A DNA stretch of 64,000 bases, from the NCBI GenBank assembly GCA_937922925.1, contig CALAKU010000024.1, forward strand, positions 1-64,000. The letters run 5' to 3'. Shown piece by piece: positions 24,648 to 33,995 of this stretch (position 1 is the first letter of the stretch; every line of letters starts with the position of its first letter). The notes under the pieces were generated by a model. The model made no database searches and was not told where the DNA came from. It worked only from the letters and a program-made list of their open reading frames with translations. The position numbers and the translations under genes were made by a program. Source of the DNA: an uncultured Arenicella sp. (GTDB lineage: Bacteria > Pseudomonadota > Gammaproteobacteria > Arenicellales > Arenicellaceae).

Positions 24648-26240
24648 ATGCAAAGTAACATCACGGTAGGGCAGTATTTAATTCGATGTCTCGAGCGCTT
24701 GGGGGTTGAAGTCGTATTTGGCATCCCGGGTGTTCACACCATCGAGCTTTACCGCGGGCTGGCCGCGAGTTCAATTTGCCACATCACGCCACGCCATGAG
24801 CAGAGCGCAGGTTTCATGGCCGACGGGTATTATCGAGCAAGTGGTAAAATAGCCGCCGCCTTTGTGATTAGCGGCCCGGGCTTAACGAATTGTCTGACCG
24901 CGATGGCACAAGCTCGAGCTGATTCGATTCCGATGCTAGTGGTCTCAGGAGTCAATGAAACTGAAACCTTAGGCAAAGGTCATGGCCATTTACACGAACT
25001 GCCCAATCAGCAGGCGCTAATAGAGACCATGGGCATTGTTAGTGAGCATGTTGGCAGCGCTAGCGAGTTACTGCCTGCGTTGCAGAGAATTAAACTGGCG
25101 TTTGCAACGCAACGCCCAGCGCCGATTCATCTGCAAATTCCTTTGGATGTGATGGTGCAGACTTGCGCCGATGTGCCTCTGCGCTTGCCGCTGAAAAAAA
25201 TCAAGGCTCCAAGTGTGAATGAGGCAATCAAGGCGATAGACGCCGCGCAACGGATTGTGATTATCGCCGGTGGCGGCAGCATTGCTGCTGCCCATGACGT
25301 TCAAGTGTTGGCGGAACGTTGTGATGCTCCGGCGGTGCTAACCATTAATGCGCGTGGGCTGCTAGCAGATCACGACCTTAGCATTCCAGCGAGCCCAAGC
25401 CTGTCGTGCGTGAGGGATTTAATACGCGAAGCCGATTTGGCTATCGTAGTTGGTAGTGAGTTAGGCCCCACAGATTTTGATATTTATAACCAAGGCTTGG
25501 TGGTCGGTCTGCCGAGAACGGTTCGTATCGATATCGATACGGCCAAAGTCGCACAAAGCGACGATGATATTTATTTGTACGGCCCAGCTGAACAATTGAT
25601 ACCGAAGATGGCCCTAGATGTTGCTCAACGACGGCCGTCTGCTGCCTGGGGCGCGAGTAAAGCTCGCGAGGTAAGAATGGCCGCACGTCAATGCCTGCCA
25701 CTGGCCTATTTAGGACTGGTAGAGATCGTTGAAGCGATCCGCGACGCTTTGCCTAATTCGATAATCGTTGGCGATTCAACCCAAGCCATTTACGCGGCCA
25801 ATATGGTCTATGGGCATGATTCGCCGCGCGGTTGGTTTAATTGTTCAGTCGGCTATGGTGCCCTGGGTTATGCAATTCCGGCGGCGATTGGCGCTGCGAT
25901 AGCCAAGAGTAAGCGGCCAGTCATATGTGTGGTTGGTGACGGCGGAGCGCAGTTTAGCCTAGCCGAACTCAAGGTGGCGGTTGAAGAAAAGCTGCCCGTT
26001 CTATTTTTGGTTTGGAACAATGCAGCCTATCAGGAAATAGCGACGGCCATGCAAGAGGCCGATGTTGAAGTGCTCGGTTGTCATCCAGCTCCACCAGATT
26101 TTTATCATTTAGCTCAAGCCATGGGGCTAAGTTATCGCTGTGTTAAAGCGCAGGCAGACCCTATTTGTGTGGCATTGACAGGCTGCGCTGCCGCCAAGCA
26201 AGGCGGCCCTCATTTGATCGAAGTAAATGCCAAACTGTAA
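24648..26240 (+). CDS. aruI: 2-ketoarginine (5-guanidino-2-oxopentanoate) decarboxylase
   Basis: A ThDP-dependent enzyme of 530 residues. The N-terminal Pyr domain has FGIPGVHTIELYRGL and the catalytic Glu in ITPRHEQSAGFMADGY. The C-terminal PP domain has GDGGAQFSLAELKVAVEEKLPV with the Mg/ThDP motif GDGG...NN. Acetolactate synthase relatives look similar, but the HELPNQQALIE segment and the position behind an AruH-like aminotransferase support AruI. It makes 4-guanidinobutyraldehyde plus CO2. It lies 14 bases after aruH. No later pathway genes are nearby. Confidence 0.85.
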   Translation: MQSNITVGQYLIRCLERLGVEVVFGIPGVHTIELYRGLAASSICHITPRHEQSAGFMADGYYRASGKIAAAFVISGPGLTNCLTAMAQARADSIPMLVVSGVNETETLGKGHGHLHELPNQQALIETMGIVSEHVGSASELLPALQRIKLAFATQRPAPIHLQIPLDVMVQTCADVPLRLPLKKIKAPSVNEAIKAIDAAQRIVIIAGGGSIAAAHDVQVLAERCDAPAVLTINARGLLADHDLSIPASPSLSCVRDLIREADLAIVVGSELGPTDFDIYNQGLVVGLPRTVRIDIDTAKVAQSDDDIYLYGPAEQLIPKMALDVAQRRPSAAWGASKAREVRMAARQCLPLAYLGLVEIVEAIRDALPNSIIVGDSTQAIYAANMVYGHDSPRGWFNCSVGYGALGYAIPAAIGAAIAKSKRPVICVVGDGGAQFSLAELKVAVEEKLPVLFLVWNNAAYQEIATAMQEADVEVLGCHPAPPDFYHLAQAMGLSYRCVKAQADPICVALTGCAAAKQGGPHLIEVNAKL

Positions 26241-26343
26241 ATGCGAATACAAATAGGGGCTTTGCCAAAAGTCTGCGTTTAAGCCAAGGATTACGCCTGA
26301 GCCGAAGCTTGCGCTCAGGCCGAAGCTCGCGCCGAGAAAGAGG

Positions 26344-26994
26344 CTAGCCAGCGATGGACTTGAGTATATTCACAGCGTCTTGAGGTTCTTGGCGTTGGGT
26401 GTAATCCGACTCGACAAACGCACTTGCGATTTGCGCTTTTTGATCAACGACAAATGTGGCGGCCAGTGGTAAGTCAAATTGCCCCTCGCCATTGTGAGCC
26501 GACAAGTCGATGCCAAAACGTTCATAAATCGGTTTTAACTCTTCAGATAAAGTGAACACGATGCCGAGCTCTCTGGCGTAGGCCGAATCGACATCGCTTA
26601 GCACGTCAAAGCCCAATTCGTTTTTTTCCTGAGTGCTTAGAGAGGCATCGGGTAACTCAGGTGTGATCGCAATCAAGTTGCCACCGGCGGATTGTATTTC
26701 GCCGAGTGCGGTTTGATAGGCCTTTAGTTCCAAATTGCAATAGGGGCACCAGCCCCCGCGATAAAAAGTAATAATCGCTGGCCCTTTTGCCAAAAAATCG
26801 CTTAATCGCCGAGTTTGCTTGCTTTGATTTACTAAGGAAAACTCTGGCAGTTGATCACCAACCTTAGGCGCATTCGCTTCCAGATTTAAGTTGATGACAG
26901 ATTGTAATGCGTCTCCCATAACGGCACGGATGTCGTCAGGAATGTTTTTGGCTGAGTTTTGTTTGATTTGCTTGAGTTGCTCTTGCAAAGACAT
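26344..26994 (-). CDS. Peroxiredoxin-like AhpC/TSA family protein
   Basis: The 216-residue protein has a thioredoxin fold. The redox motif is FYRGGWCPYCNLEL (CxxC), typical of the peroxiredoxin-like group that often contains an N-terminal helical stretch like the one here (SLQEQLKQIKQNSAKNIPDD). It probably reduces peroxides or disulfides in the cytoplasm. I choose the ATG at 26994, at the usual start of this helix; an ORF extends to 27081. A repeat-like G+C-rich stretch with GCCGAAGCT twice follows the gene at 26299-26336. Confidence 0.84.
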   Translation of the reverse strand: MSLQEQLKQIKQNSAKNIPDDIRAVMGDALQSVINLNLEANAPKVGDQLPEFSLVNQSKQTRRLSDFLAKGPAIITFYRGGWCPYCNLELKAYQTALGEIQSAGGNLIAITPELPDASLSTQEKNELGFDVLSDVDSAYARELGIVFTLSEELKPIYERFGIDLSAHNGEGQFDLPLAATFVVDQKAQIASAFVESDYTQRQEPQDAVNILKSIAG

Positions 26995-27243
26995 AAATAA
27001 GTTCTCGTTAAATGGTTTATCTAAAACGCAGTTGCTGAACAATTGATTCGAATAGCGGTTCTCTTTGACTGCTTTTAACAATAGCTATCAACACCTGCTA
27101 GACCTAAGATGATAATAGAGGTCGATGAAGTCAGGGTTAGTGGCCATGCTATTCTCAGCGCGATTACGCGAAAATTTGTTTTGTTGGTTTGTTAAGACGA
27201 GTGGTTTCGCACCGCGAGTGCTTAGAAAGAAGAGTTCGGCTAA

Positions 27244-29439
27244 ATGATGATAAAAAAAATGGTCAAATACAGTCTCGTTATACTGTTCAGTGTGTTTCTT
27301 GGAGTTGGGATATGGCTCTATCATCCTCACGCCGAGCCACCAGCGGCCACAGACTTGAGCGCCGCGGCCAATGCCTATGACGTAGAAGTAATTAGAGACA
27401 GTTGGGGAGTGCCTCATATCTATGGTAAGCGCAATGCCGATGTCGCCTTTGCGGTCGCCTACGTGAACGCGCAAGACGATTTAGAGACCATGCTCGAAAC
27501 CATCGCAGCAACGCGCGGGGTTTTAGCGCGTTACCGAGGTAAGGCGGCGGCAACTACCGATTATTTAGTGGCATGGATGGATGTTCATGGCACGGTGGCT
27601 CGGCGCTATGAGCGCGACGTTCCCGCTGATGTAAAGGCTTATGTTAAAGCCTATGCCGACGGTTTGAACGTTTTCGCCAGCCAATACCCCGAAAAAATTT
27701 GGCCCGGGCTTGCGCCGTTCACTGAACAAGATGTGATTGCCGGCTTTGTGTTTAAAACTCCCTTTTTCTATGGCTTAGATAAAACGCTGCTAGAGCTATT
27801 CGGCGATGAACGCGAAACCCGTATCGCGCTGACACCGAGTGATCAAGCTGCTGCTTGGACGGCAACCAGCGAACCGCAAGCCGAGGTTGGTTCGAATGCA
27901 ATTGCGGTTGCGCCCCATCGGTCGGGCGATCAGAAAACTCGTTTGCTGATTAACTCGCATCAGCCAATGAGCGGCCCAGTAGCCTGGTGGGAGGCGCATC
28001 TAGTGTCGGAGGAGGGCATGAATATGACCGGGGGATTGTTTGCCGCGACACCAATCGTTCTGCATGGTTTTAATCAACATTTAGCATGGGCAAACACGGT
28101 CAGCGAACAAGATCTGGTCGACGTGTATCCGCTCAGTGTTAACCCAAGCAATAAATCCCAATATCGGCTTGACGGGCAATGGCTAGACTTTGAAGAGCGC
28201 AGCGTCACTATTAAGGTGAAGCTATGGGGGCCGTTTGCGTATCCCGCCAAGCGTAAAGTGCTACACAGCCGCCATGGGCCGGTTATTCAAAGTAAGCATG
28301 GAACCTATGCAGTGCGTTATGCCGGCATGGGCGAGATTCGCCAATTTGAGCAATATTATCGGCTCAACCATACGTCCAACTTGGATGAGTTTATGCAGGT
28401 AATGAGCATGAATGCCTTGCCGAGTATTAATTATGTTTACGCAGACAAAGATGGTCGTACCGCGCTGATCCATAATGGCCAATACCCCGATCGAAACCCC
28501 GCATGGGATTGGAGCGCTGATATGCCTGGCGATACGTCAGCCGTTATTTGGCAAGGCTATCGACCATTCTCGCAAGTCCCGAGGCTGATTGATCCCAAAA
28601 GCGGGGTGCTCTATAACGCCAACAATACGGTGTTTATTTCCACCGATGGCGACGACAATTTAAAGCCAGAGGACTTCCCCACGTCGATGGGCCTGCAAAC
28701 CAATCAAACTAATCGAGCAATGCGCTTGCAAGAATTATTACCTGAATTTTCTGTTATCGGGCGGCAGGAACTCGAGGCGATCAAATTCGACACTCAATAC
28801 TCGGATCGCTCGAAAGCGGCTAAGGTCGTGAGTACCGTTTTGGCTCACGAATGGAAAGACGAAGACAAATATAAAAGCGCGGTAGCGCATCTAAAAAAGT
28901 GGGATAGAAACATGCGCGCCGACAGCCGCACCGCGGCGTTGGGAGGCTTGACGGTGTTACCAAAGGTCACGCAAAAGTACACAGGCATAAAAGCCCCGGC
29001 GCCGATTGACGCATTTCGCAACGCCGTTGACTATTTACTAAAACATCATGGGCGGCTTGATGTGCCTTGGGGCGAGGTCAATCGCTTGGTGCGAGGCGAC
29101 TTTGATTTCCCAGTCGACGGCGGCTCAGATATCTTGCGCGCGATTTATCCAAAAGAATTAGGCGACGACGGCCGGCTTATCGCTAACGCTGGTGATACCT
29201 GGATGGCGATTGTTGAATGGGATCAAAACGGTGAGATGTCGGCTGATGTAGTTCATCAATTCGGGAGTTCGTATTCTGACCAATACTCCAAGCACTATAA
29301 CGATCAGGCCGTCCTGTTTGTACAAAAAAAATGGCGGCCCGCGTTACGAGAGCGAGCTGCCATTGAGTTGGATGCGATATGCCGTTACCGTCTAGGTAAG
29401 CATGCGAGCGATGTTGATCTGCAAAGAAAATGCGGGTAG
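27244..29439 (+). CDS. Penicillin acylase family (Ntn-hydrolase) amidase
   Basis: This 731-residue precursor has an N-terminal signal or anchor helix (VKYSLVILFSVFLGVGIWLY). The alpha-chain motif is RDSWGVPHIYGKRNADVAFAVAYVNAQDD with a usual small break; the autocatalytic Gly216-Ser217 (VGSNAIAV) makes Ser217 the N-terminal nucleophile of the beta chain. Homologues hydrolyse N-acyl homoserine lactones, cyclic lipopeptides or beta-lactam side chains in the periplasm. Quorum quenching or acyl-amide scavenging is possible; the specificity is not readable here. A clear terminator follows. Confidence 0.93.
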   Translation: MMIKKMVKYSLVILFSVFLGVGIWLYHPHAEPPAATDLSAAANAYDVEVIRDSWGVPHIYGKRNADVAFAVAYVNAQDDLETMLETIAATRGVLARYRGKAAATTDYLVAWMDVHGTVARRYERDVPADVKAYVKAYADGLNVFASQYPEKIWPGLAPFTEQDVIAGFVFKTPFFYGLDKTLLELFGDERETRIALTPSDQAAAWTATSEPQAEVGSNAIAVAPHRSGDQKTRLLINSHQPMSGPVAWWEAHLVSEEGMNMTGGLFAATPIVLHGFNQHLAWANTVSEQDLVDVYPLSVNPSNKSQYRLDGQWLDFEERSVTIKVKLWGPFAYPAKRKVLHSRHGPVIQSKHGTYAVRYAGMGEIRQFEQYYRLNHTSNLDEFMQVMSMNALPSINYVYADKDGRTALIHNGQYPDRNPAWDWSADMPGDTSAVIWQGYRPFSQVPRLIDPKSGVLYNANNTVFISTDGDDNLKPEDFPTSMGLQTNQTNRAMRLQELLPEFSVIGRQELEAIKFDTQYSDRSKAAKVVSTVLAHEWKDEDKYKSAVAHLKKWDRNMRADSRTAALGGLTVLPKVTQKYTGIKAPAPIDAFRNAVDYLLKHHGRLDVPWGEVNRLVRGDFDFPVDGGSDILRAIYPKELGDDGRLIANAGDTWMAIVEWDQNGEMSADVVHQFGSSYSDQYSKHYNDQAVLFVQKKWRPALRERAAIELDAICRYRLGKHASDVDLQRKCG

Positions 29440-29476
29440 CGAAGGCTTTGTACCGACGGTATTCAGAGTAATCATA

Positions 29477-29506
29477 AGGGCTGTAAATTACAGCCCTCAT
29501 GTTTTT
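29477..29506 (+). terminator. Terminator of the penicillin acylase gene
   Basis: AGGGCTGT and ACAGCCCT pair around AAATT and are followed by CATG and five T. Confidence 0.75.
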
Positions 29507-29521
29507 GTCGGCGAATAAAAC

Positions 29522-29926
29522 CTATCCCATGGTATCCAATTCGCACGAACATTCCGTGCCAGTACCTGGGTCACTCTCAGTAACATTGCACAATTCAGCG
29601 CCCATGTCGTTTGCCTCAAACTCACAAGCCGCTTGGCAATTGTCGGCGTTTGCACGATTACCTGCTAGCGGGCCACCAAGCGTTGTATCGGTGGTACACA
29701 TTTCAGCCGCGGGTGTCGTAGTAGGCGCTGGAGTCGTTGTCGGAGCAGCCGTTGTGGTTGGATCGTCATCCGGCATCGACGTTTGCGCATGCGCTGGAAG
29801 GGCAACAGCGTTCAGCACCGGTTTACTCCATACTGGAGTGAGTAGACCCGCGGCACTCAAGCCGAGTAAGCGCCGACGTAGTTTGTCGCGTTTTATCGGT
29901 GACACATCATGTTTACTTGTCTTCAT
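29522..29926 (-). CDS. Small secreted protein with Tat-like signal and Thr-Pro linker
   Basis: The 134-residue protein starts with a long twin-arginine-like signal (DKLRRRLLGLSAAGLLTP) and a segment VWSKPVLNAVALPAHAQTS that recurs in short secreted proteins of this kind. A low-complexity Thr/Pro/Ala linker follows, then a C-terminal domain with six cysteines. ATG 29926 has AGGA five bases upstream; an ATG at 29941 also fits. It starts 27 bases after the beta-helix gene and is likely its operon partner on the cell surface. Confidence 0.75.
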   Translation of the reverse strand: MKTSKHDVSPIKRDKLRRRLLGLSAAGLLTPVWSKPVLNAVALPAHAQTSMPDDDPTTTAAPTTTPAPTTTPAAEMCTTDTTLGGPLAGNRANADNCQAACEFEANDMGAELCNVTESDPGTGTECSCELDTMG

Positions 29927-29953
29927 AATATCCTCGTTCATTATGCGGCCCGC

Positions 29954-32900
29954 CTAACTGTCTGAATCGTCAAGTAACAATAGCTGAATGATCGACGGTA
30001 TCGTATTAATACGACGGTCAACCGAGTCAGGTACATTGTTTTGATTGTTGTCGGTATCGGCAACCCCAGGGTTTGACCCAAACTCAAACTCTTCAAAGTT
30101 TGTGAATCCGTCACGGTCTAGATCGCCATCACGATCCAGCGAATTACGCGGGTTCAGCCCATTGGCGGTTTCAAAATCGTTGGGCATACCGTCGCCATCA
30201 ATGTCGTCGTCGCACACGTCGCCTATGCCGTCGCCTTCAAAATCCATTTGATCGGGGTTGGGGTTCACAATGCAATTGTCTTCGTCGTTTGGTACGCCAT
30301 CAAAGTCGTTATCCGTGACTTCGATCGCACCGGCGTCAAATAAATCGCCTTGCGGGCGTTCAAAACCTCGCTGATCCACCAAGGTACCTTGCTCGGGGCC
30401 TTCGCCATCAAATTCCAAGAAGACGCTGGGAAAGAGTTCGGTTTCGGCGCGCGCATCAACCGCAACGCTGCCTTGCAATAAATCGTGTGATAAACCGCAA
30501 GTTGGGCCTTCAATTCCTAATTGTGGTTCAACGCAGCCATTGTCTGTGAGAAGCCCAAGATTAATGCTGTCCGACAAAGTGATACCCGACCCCAAAGCAC
30601 AGCTTTCGTTGTCGGTGAAGTTTCCTGCAGCAAAATCAATTGAAGAAGGGTTAGCGCAGGCAATGCCTGAATCGCCGCTAATGATGCTGTCATAGACCTC
30701 CAGCTGACTCCTAGGCACGCCTGGGCCTCCAAGATTATTGTCGAAACCTGGCAGCTGCCCCGAGAATAACGCGGAGCCTACGGTAGGAAAAGATTCTCGA
30801 GGTATCTCTCCATCGTCAATAGCGATGTTTGCAATGTCGCTTGCGCCTTTGCCTTGTGGCCCAGTATCTAAGAGAAACCCTAATACCGACGAGCTATTGT
30901 TAGCTACTGTTATGTTATTGGTCTCGGCAAAACCAAAATTGGCTAGGCCGCCGCCAACACCGAAGAAGGTGCCACTACCGGGAACCGGATCGCCTATTGA
31001 ACCAAAACCGATTACGTCCTCAATTGGTTGAATGTAGGTCGCCGAATTCGCGCTAATCGTCGTATTCTGCATGCCTAAAAAGCCAACATTCATTAGGGCT
31101 CCGCCCGAGCCATTGATTCGAAACCCAGCGCTTGGGACGCCGTCAACGGGCTCGCCGAATGGGCTCTGTTCAGGTATTGGTTCCGCGAATGGACTATCTA
31201 ATTCAAATAGGGCTGTGTTGCCGCTGAACGAACTCTGATCCATCGAGATCTCGCCGCCGTTGAGGATGGCACCACCATTACCGCCAACCCTGCCAAACGT
31301 CATGGTCGCTGAATTTTCTATAAAGCTGGTGTTGCGAATAACCATAAATGTGCCAGCATTGAAAATTGCGCCGCCCTCGCCTTGGCCGATGATTTCCCCT
31401 TCAAATGGTGTTCCAGAAGAGGTATCTCTTTCATCAAAAGGTCGAGCAAAAACCGAGCTTTCGAAGTCGGCGCGTGCTGAGTTGCCAACGAATTGAGAAT
31501 CACTGATTCGAAAAAACGTACGGCCGTTTCGGTTATTGGAACTGATCGCCCCACCGTTTACGGCTCGATTATTGGTGAATAATGAGCTTTGAATGAATAC
31601 ATCACCAAAGTTCGCTGCGATCGCCCCACCACTGCCAAAATTAGCCGACCCGTCTGGAATGCCGATAAAACCAAAACTTTGATCGTTTAATACTTGGTTA
31701 TCGTTCGCCGATGCCAACACTATATCGAATTGACCACTGAGAAAATCGGGTGTGCTGACTTGATTATCATCAAAGGTGACCTCATTTAGAGTAAGCTCGG
31801 CAAAGGAGCTAAAGCGCCCTTGCGCGGTGTCTTGTGGCTCGGCAAGGCTATTCACCAAAAAACCTTCGGGATCACCAACCAAAATAGATCCGCCGTTGAT
31901 AAAGCCCGCGCCGCCGGTCAGGGTCACCTGACTCATCGTCACTTCGGCATTTCTACCTACATTCAGATGGCGCCCAGAACCGACGCTGTCAATCGTAAAC
32001 TCTTCACCACTGATTACTAAATTCGGCCGTTCTAAATCTGGGTTTTCAGGGTTACGAGTGTCGCTGGCTCTGTTAAACGCAACTGGGCCTACTCCGGGCA
32101 ATTCAAAATCTTGCTCAATTTGCGTAAAAGTCGTTCCCTGTTCTGATTCGTTGTAGCAGGCAACCGCGGCATGAAATTCATAGCTATCGCCGACAAAGAG
32201 AGGGCTTGTGGCGCAATCGAGAATCGGGCGTTCGAATGCACCGACATCAGGCAAACCAGCCGTTGAACGTAATAGCTCGCGCTGATCCACGGTTTCTGCG
32301 CCGGTACCAAAACCGGTGTTAATAGCGATGCTGTCTTCCTGCAGCGCCAGAGTGCTGACACAACGACTACCAAAAACACCATCTATGGGCGTTACGCAGC
32401 CATTGTCCAAGGGGAAATCTTGCAGTCTTAGCTCGTCTTCAGAGACAACATTGTTCTCAGCAACACCGCACGAAGCGTCAGTGGCAAAGCTGTTTTGAGA
32501 CGTGGTTGAGAGGCTAGAAATGAAACACAATGGTTGAGAACCGCTTCCCGAATAAATATTGTTTTGCAGAGTCACCGTAGTCGAAGGGCCACCAACTTGG
32601 GCCGTATCAACTTGGTCGTCATTCACCACTCCTGTGGCAATAGACAGTGTCGATGACGGGCTCGCTCCAAACGTCAACCTGCTTTGGGTTTCGGTTTTAA
32701 ACTCAAACACAACATTGGCTCGATTCTGGCTGAACGTATTATGGTTCAATAGAACGGTGTAGGCTTCGCTGCCATTTTGAGCCGAATCCGACGTGGGCAA
32801 GTCTGGAGAAACGATGCCCACATTGGCGTAAGACACAGCACCACCGACGGTGGAAGAGTTGGCGAAAAAAGTATTGTTTTGCAGCTCGAGATCACTTTCA

Positions 32901-33826
32901 GCATGGATCGCACCGCCGTAACCCTGGCTGTTGCTACTCGTACGGTTAAAAGTAAAACTACTTCGATTGACGGTCAGAGACCCTCTAGACTGCCGGACTG
33001 CGCCACCAAAGTTATCTGAGGTATTGTTGGCAAATTCGGTATTTGTAATGACAGTCCATTCATCGGTTTGCGCATTGATCGCGCCACCTTCGTCGGATCG
33101 GTTGGCAAAGAAAAACGAGTCAGCAATTTCAAGTTCGCCTCGCGAGTCGATGGCGCCGCCGCCATCGTTGGACTGGTTGCCGACAAACGAGCTGCCTTGC
33201 ACAAGTAGCCTGCCTCTACTGAACACAGCGCCGCCTTGTTCGGCACCTCGAATCCCCGAAAAACTGCTAGAAACGAGCGTCAGTTGTGTGCCCTCGCTAA
33301 CAAAAATAGCGCCACCATAGTCGTCAGGAATGAAGGGCAACTCCACCACAAGTGCCGATTCTGCTGCGGACTTAGTATTATTTGCAACGATAGGTCGGAT
33401 TAGTCGATTCCGACTACTAAAGCCAAGATTACGAATCGTGACCGTAAGGGCGGCGGGTTCGGCCATGCCGTCAATCAATTCTCGAGTATCGTCTTGTGGA
33501 GGTTCCTGTTCCATTTCTTCGCCAATGACAAAATGTCGATTTCCAAAGGTTTGAATCACCACGTTGCGATCTTCGCCACCATCGATGGTAATGCTCTTAT
33601 CGATAAAAATTTGGCGGTTTAAGACAATCGGCTGCAATGGATTGGCAAGATCAAAAACGATGGTGTCGCCGTCTTCGGCACTCTCAATCGCCGAAGGCAA
33701 GGAGCCCATTCCATCGCCAAAGGGTTGAGTTACCGTGAAAGTCTCGGCGTTGGCAATCGAGCTGAAAGCGAATAGAAGGGCACTGCATGAGGCCACCAAC
33801 CAGCCTCGTGTGAAGATAGAAATCAT
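29954..33826 (-). CDS. Very large secreted parallel beta-helix protein with calcium repeats
   Basis: A signal peptide (ending SSIANAE) leads a protein of about 1290 residues. Most of it is a right-handed beta-helix with repeating Asn/Gly/Phe/Ser coils (GGAVFSRGRLLVQGSSF, GGAINAQ, GGAIFNAGTFMV), as in Chlamydia Pmp-type and choice-of-anchor proteins. The end has thrombospondin type 3 Asp-rich loops (DNDFDGVPNDEDNC, DIDGDGMPNDFE). It is likely a surface adhesin or polysaccharide-binding protein. The ATG 33826 has a plausible GGTGGT site and starts the signal directly; the frame is open to 33886. Confidence 0.85.
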   Translation of the reverse strand: MISIFTRGWLVASCSALLFAFSSIANAETFTVTQPFGDGMGSLPSAIESAEDGDTIVFDLANPLQPIVLNRQIFIDKSITIDGGEDRNVVIQTFGNRHFVIGEEMEQEPPQDDTRELIDGMAEPAALTVTIRNLGFSSRNRLIRPIVANNTKSAAESALVVELPFIPDDYGGAIFVSEGTQLTLVSSSFSGIRGAEQGGAVFSRGRLLVQGSSFVGNQSNDGGGAIDSRGELEIADSFFFANRSDEGGAINAQTDEWTVITNTEFANNTSDNFGGAVRQSRGSLTVNRSSFTFNRTSSNSQGYGGAIHAESDLELQNNTFFANSSTVGGAVSYANVGIVSPDLPTSDSAQNGSEAYTVLLNHNTFSQNRANVVFEFKTETQSRLTFGASPSSTLSIATGVVNDDQVDTAQVGGPSTTVTLQNNIYSGSGSQPLCFISSLSTTSQNSFATDASCGVAENNVVSEDELRLQDFPLDNGCVTPIDGVFGSRCVSTLALQEDSIAINTGFGTGAETVDQRELLRSTAGLPDVGAFERPILDCATSPLFVGDSYEFHAAVACYNESEQGTTFTQIEQDFELPGVGPVAFNRASDTRNPENPDLERPNLVISGEEFTIDSVGSGRHLNVGRNAEVTMSQVTLTGGAGFINGGSILVGDPEGFLVNSLAEPQDTAQGRFSSFAELTLNEVTFDDNQVSTPDFLSGQFDIVLASANDNQVLNDQSFGFIGIPDGSANFGSGGAIAANFGDVFIQSSLFTNNRAVNGGAISSNNRNGRTFFRISDSQFVGNSARADFESSVFARPFDERDTSSGTPFEGEIIGQGEGGAIFNAGTFMVIRNTSFIENSATMTFGRVGGNGGAILNGGEISMDQSSFSGNTALFELDSPFAEPIPEQSPFGEPVDGVPSAGFRINGSGGALMNVGFLGMQNTTISANSATYIQPIEDVIGFGSIGDPVPGSGTFFGVGGGLANFGFAETNNITVANNSSSVLGFLLDTGPQGKGASDIANIAIDDGEIPRESFPTVGSALFSGQLPGFDNNLGGPGVPRSQLEVYDSIISGDSGIACANPSSIDFAAGNFTDNESCALGSGITLSDSINLGLLTDNGCVEPQLGIEGPTCGLSHDLLQGSVAVDARAETELFPSVFLEFDGEGPEQGTLVDQRGFERPQGDLFDAGAIEVTDNDFDGVPNDEDNCIVNPNPDQMDFEGDGIGDVCDDDIDGDGMPNDFETANGLNPRNSLDRDGDLDRDGFTNFEEFEFGSNPGVADTDNNQNNVPDSVDRRINTIPSIIQLLLLDDSDS

Positions 33827-33915
33827 TGTTATACCACCCGTTATTGTGAGTCTTAGGCTTAGTAAGCCTATATATCCGCTTACCATAATAACCTTAACTC
33901 AGGCGGCGCTTCATC

Positions 33916-33946
33916 AGACCAAAGTCCAATAACAGGACTTTAGTCT
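33916..33946. promoter_or_regulatory. Hairpin/dyad upstream of the beta-helix gene
   Basis: AGAC-C-AAAGTCC and GGACTTT-A-GTCT form an almost perfect 12-bp dyad (one mismatch) around AATAACA. It lies 90 bases before the beta-helix start and 50 after the OsmC-fusion stop. It has no T-run on either strand, so it could be an operator or a 5' leader structure. Confidence 0.5.
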
Positions 33947-33995
33947 AATAGTAAAACAATGCAAATTACGGTGTTTGGGGCGCTTTATCCATTTG

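Noticed and set aside
30738..31031. Antisense ORFs over the beta-helix gene
   Set aside because: Several long antisense frames occur over this low-complexity gene; none has a start context or motifs.
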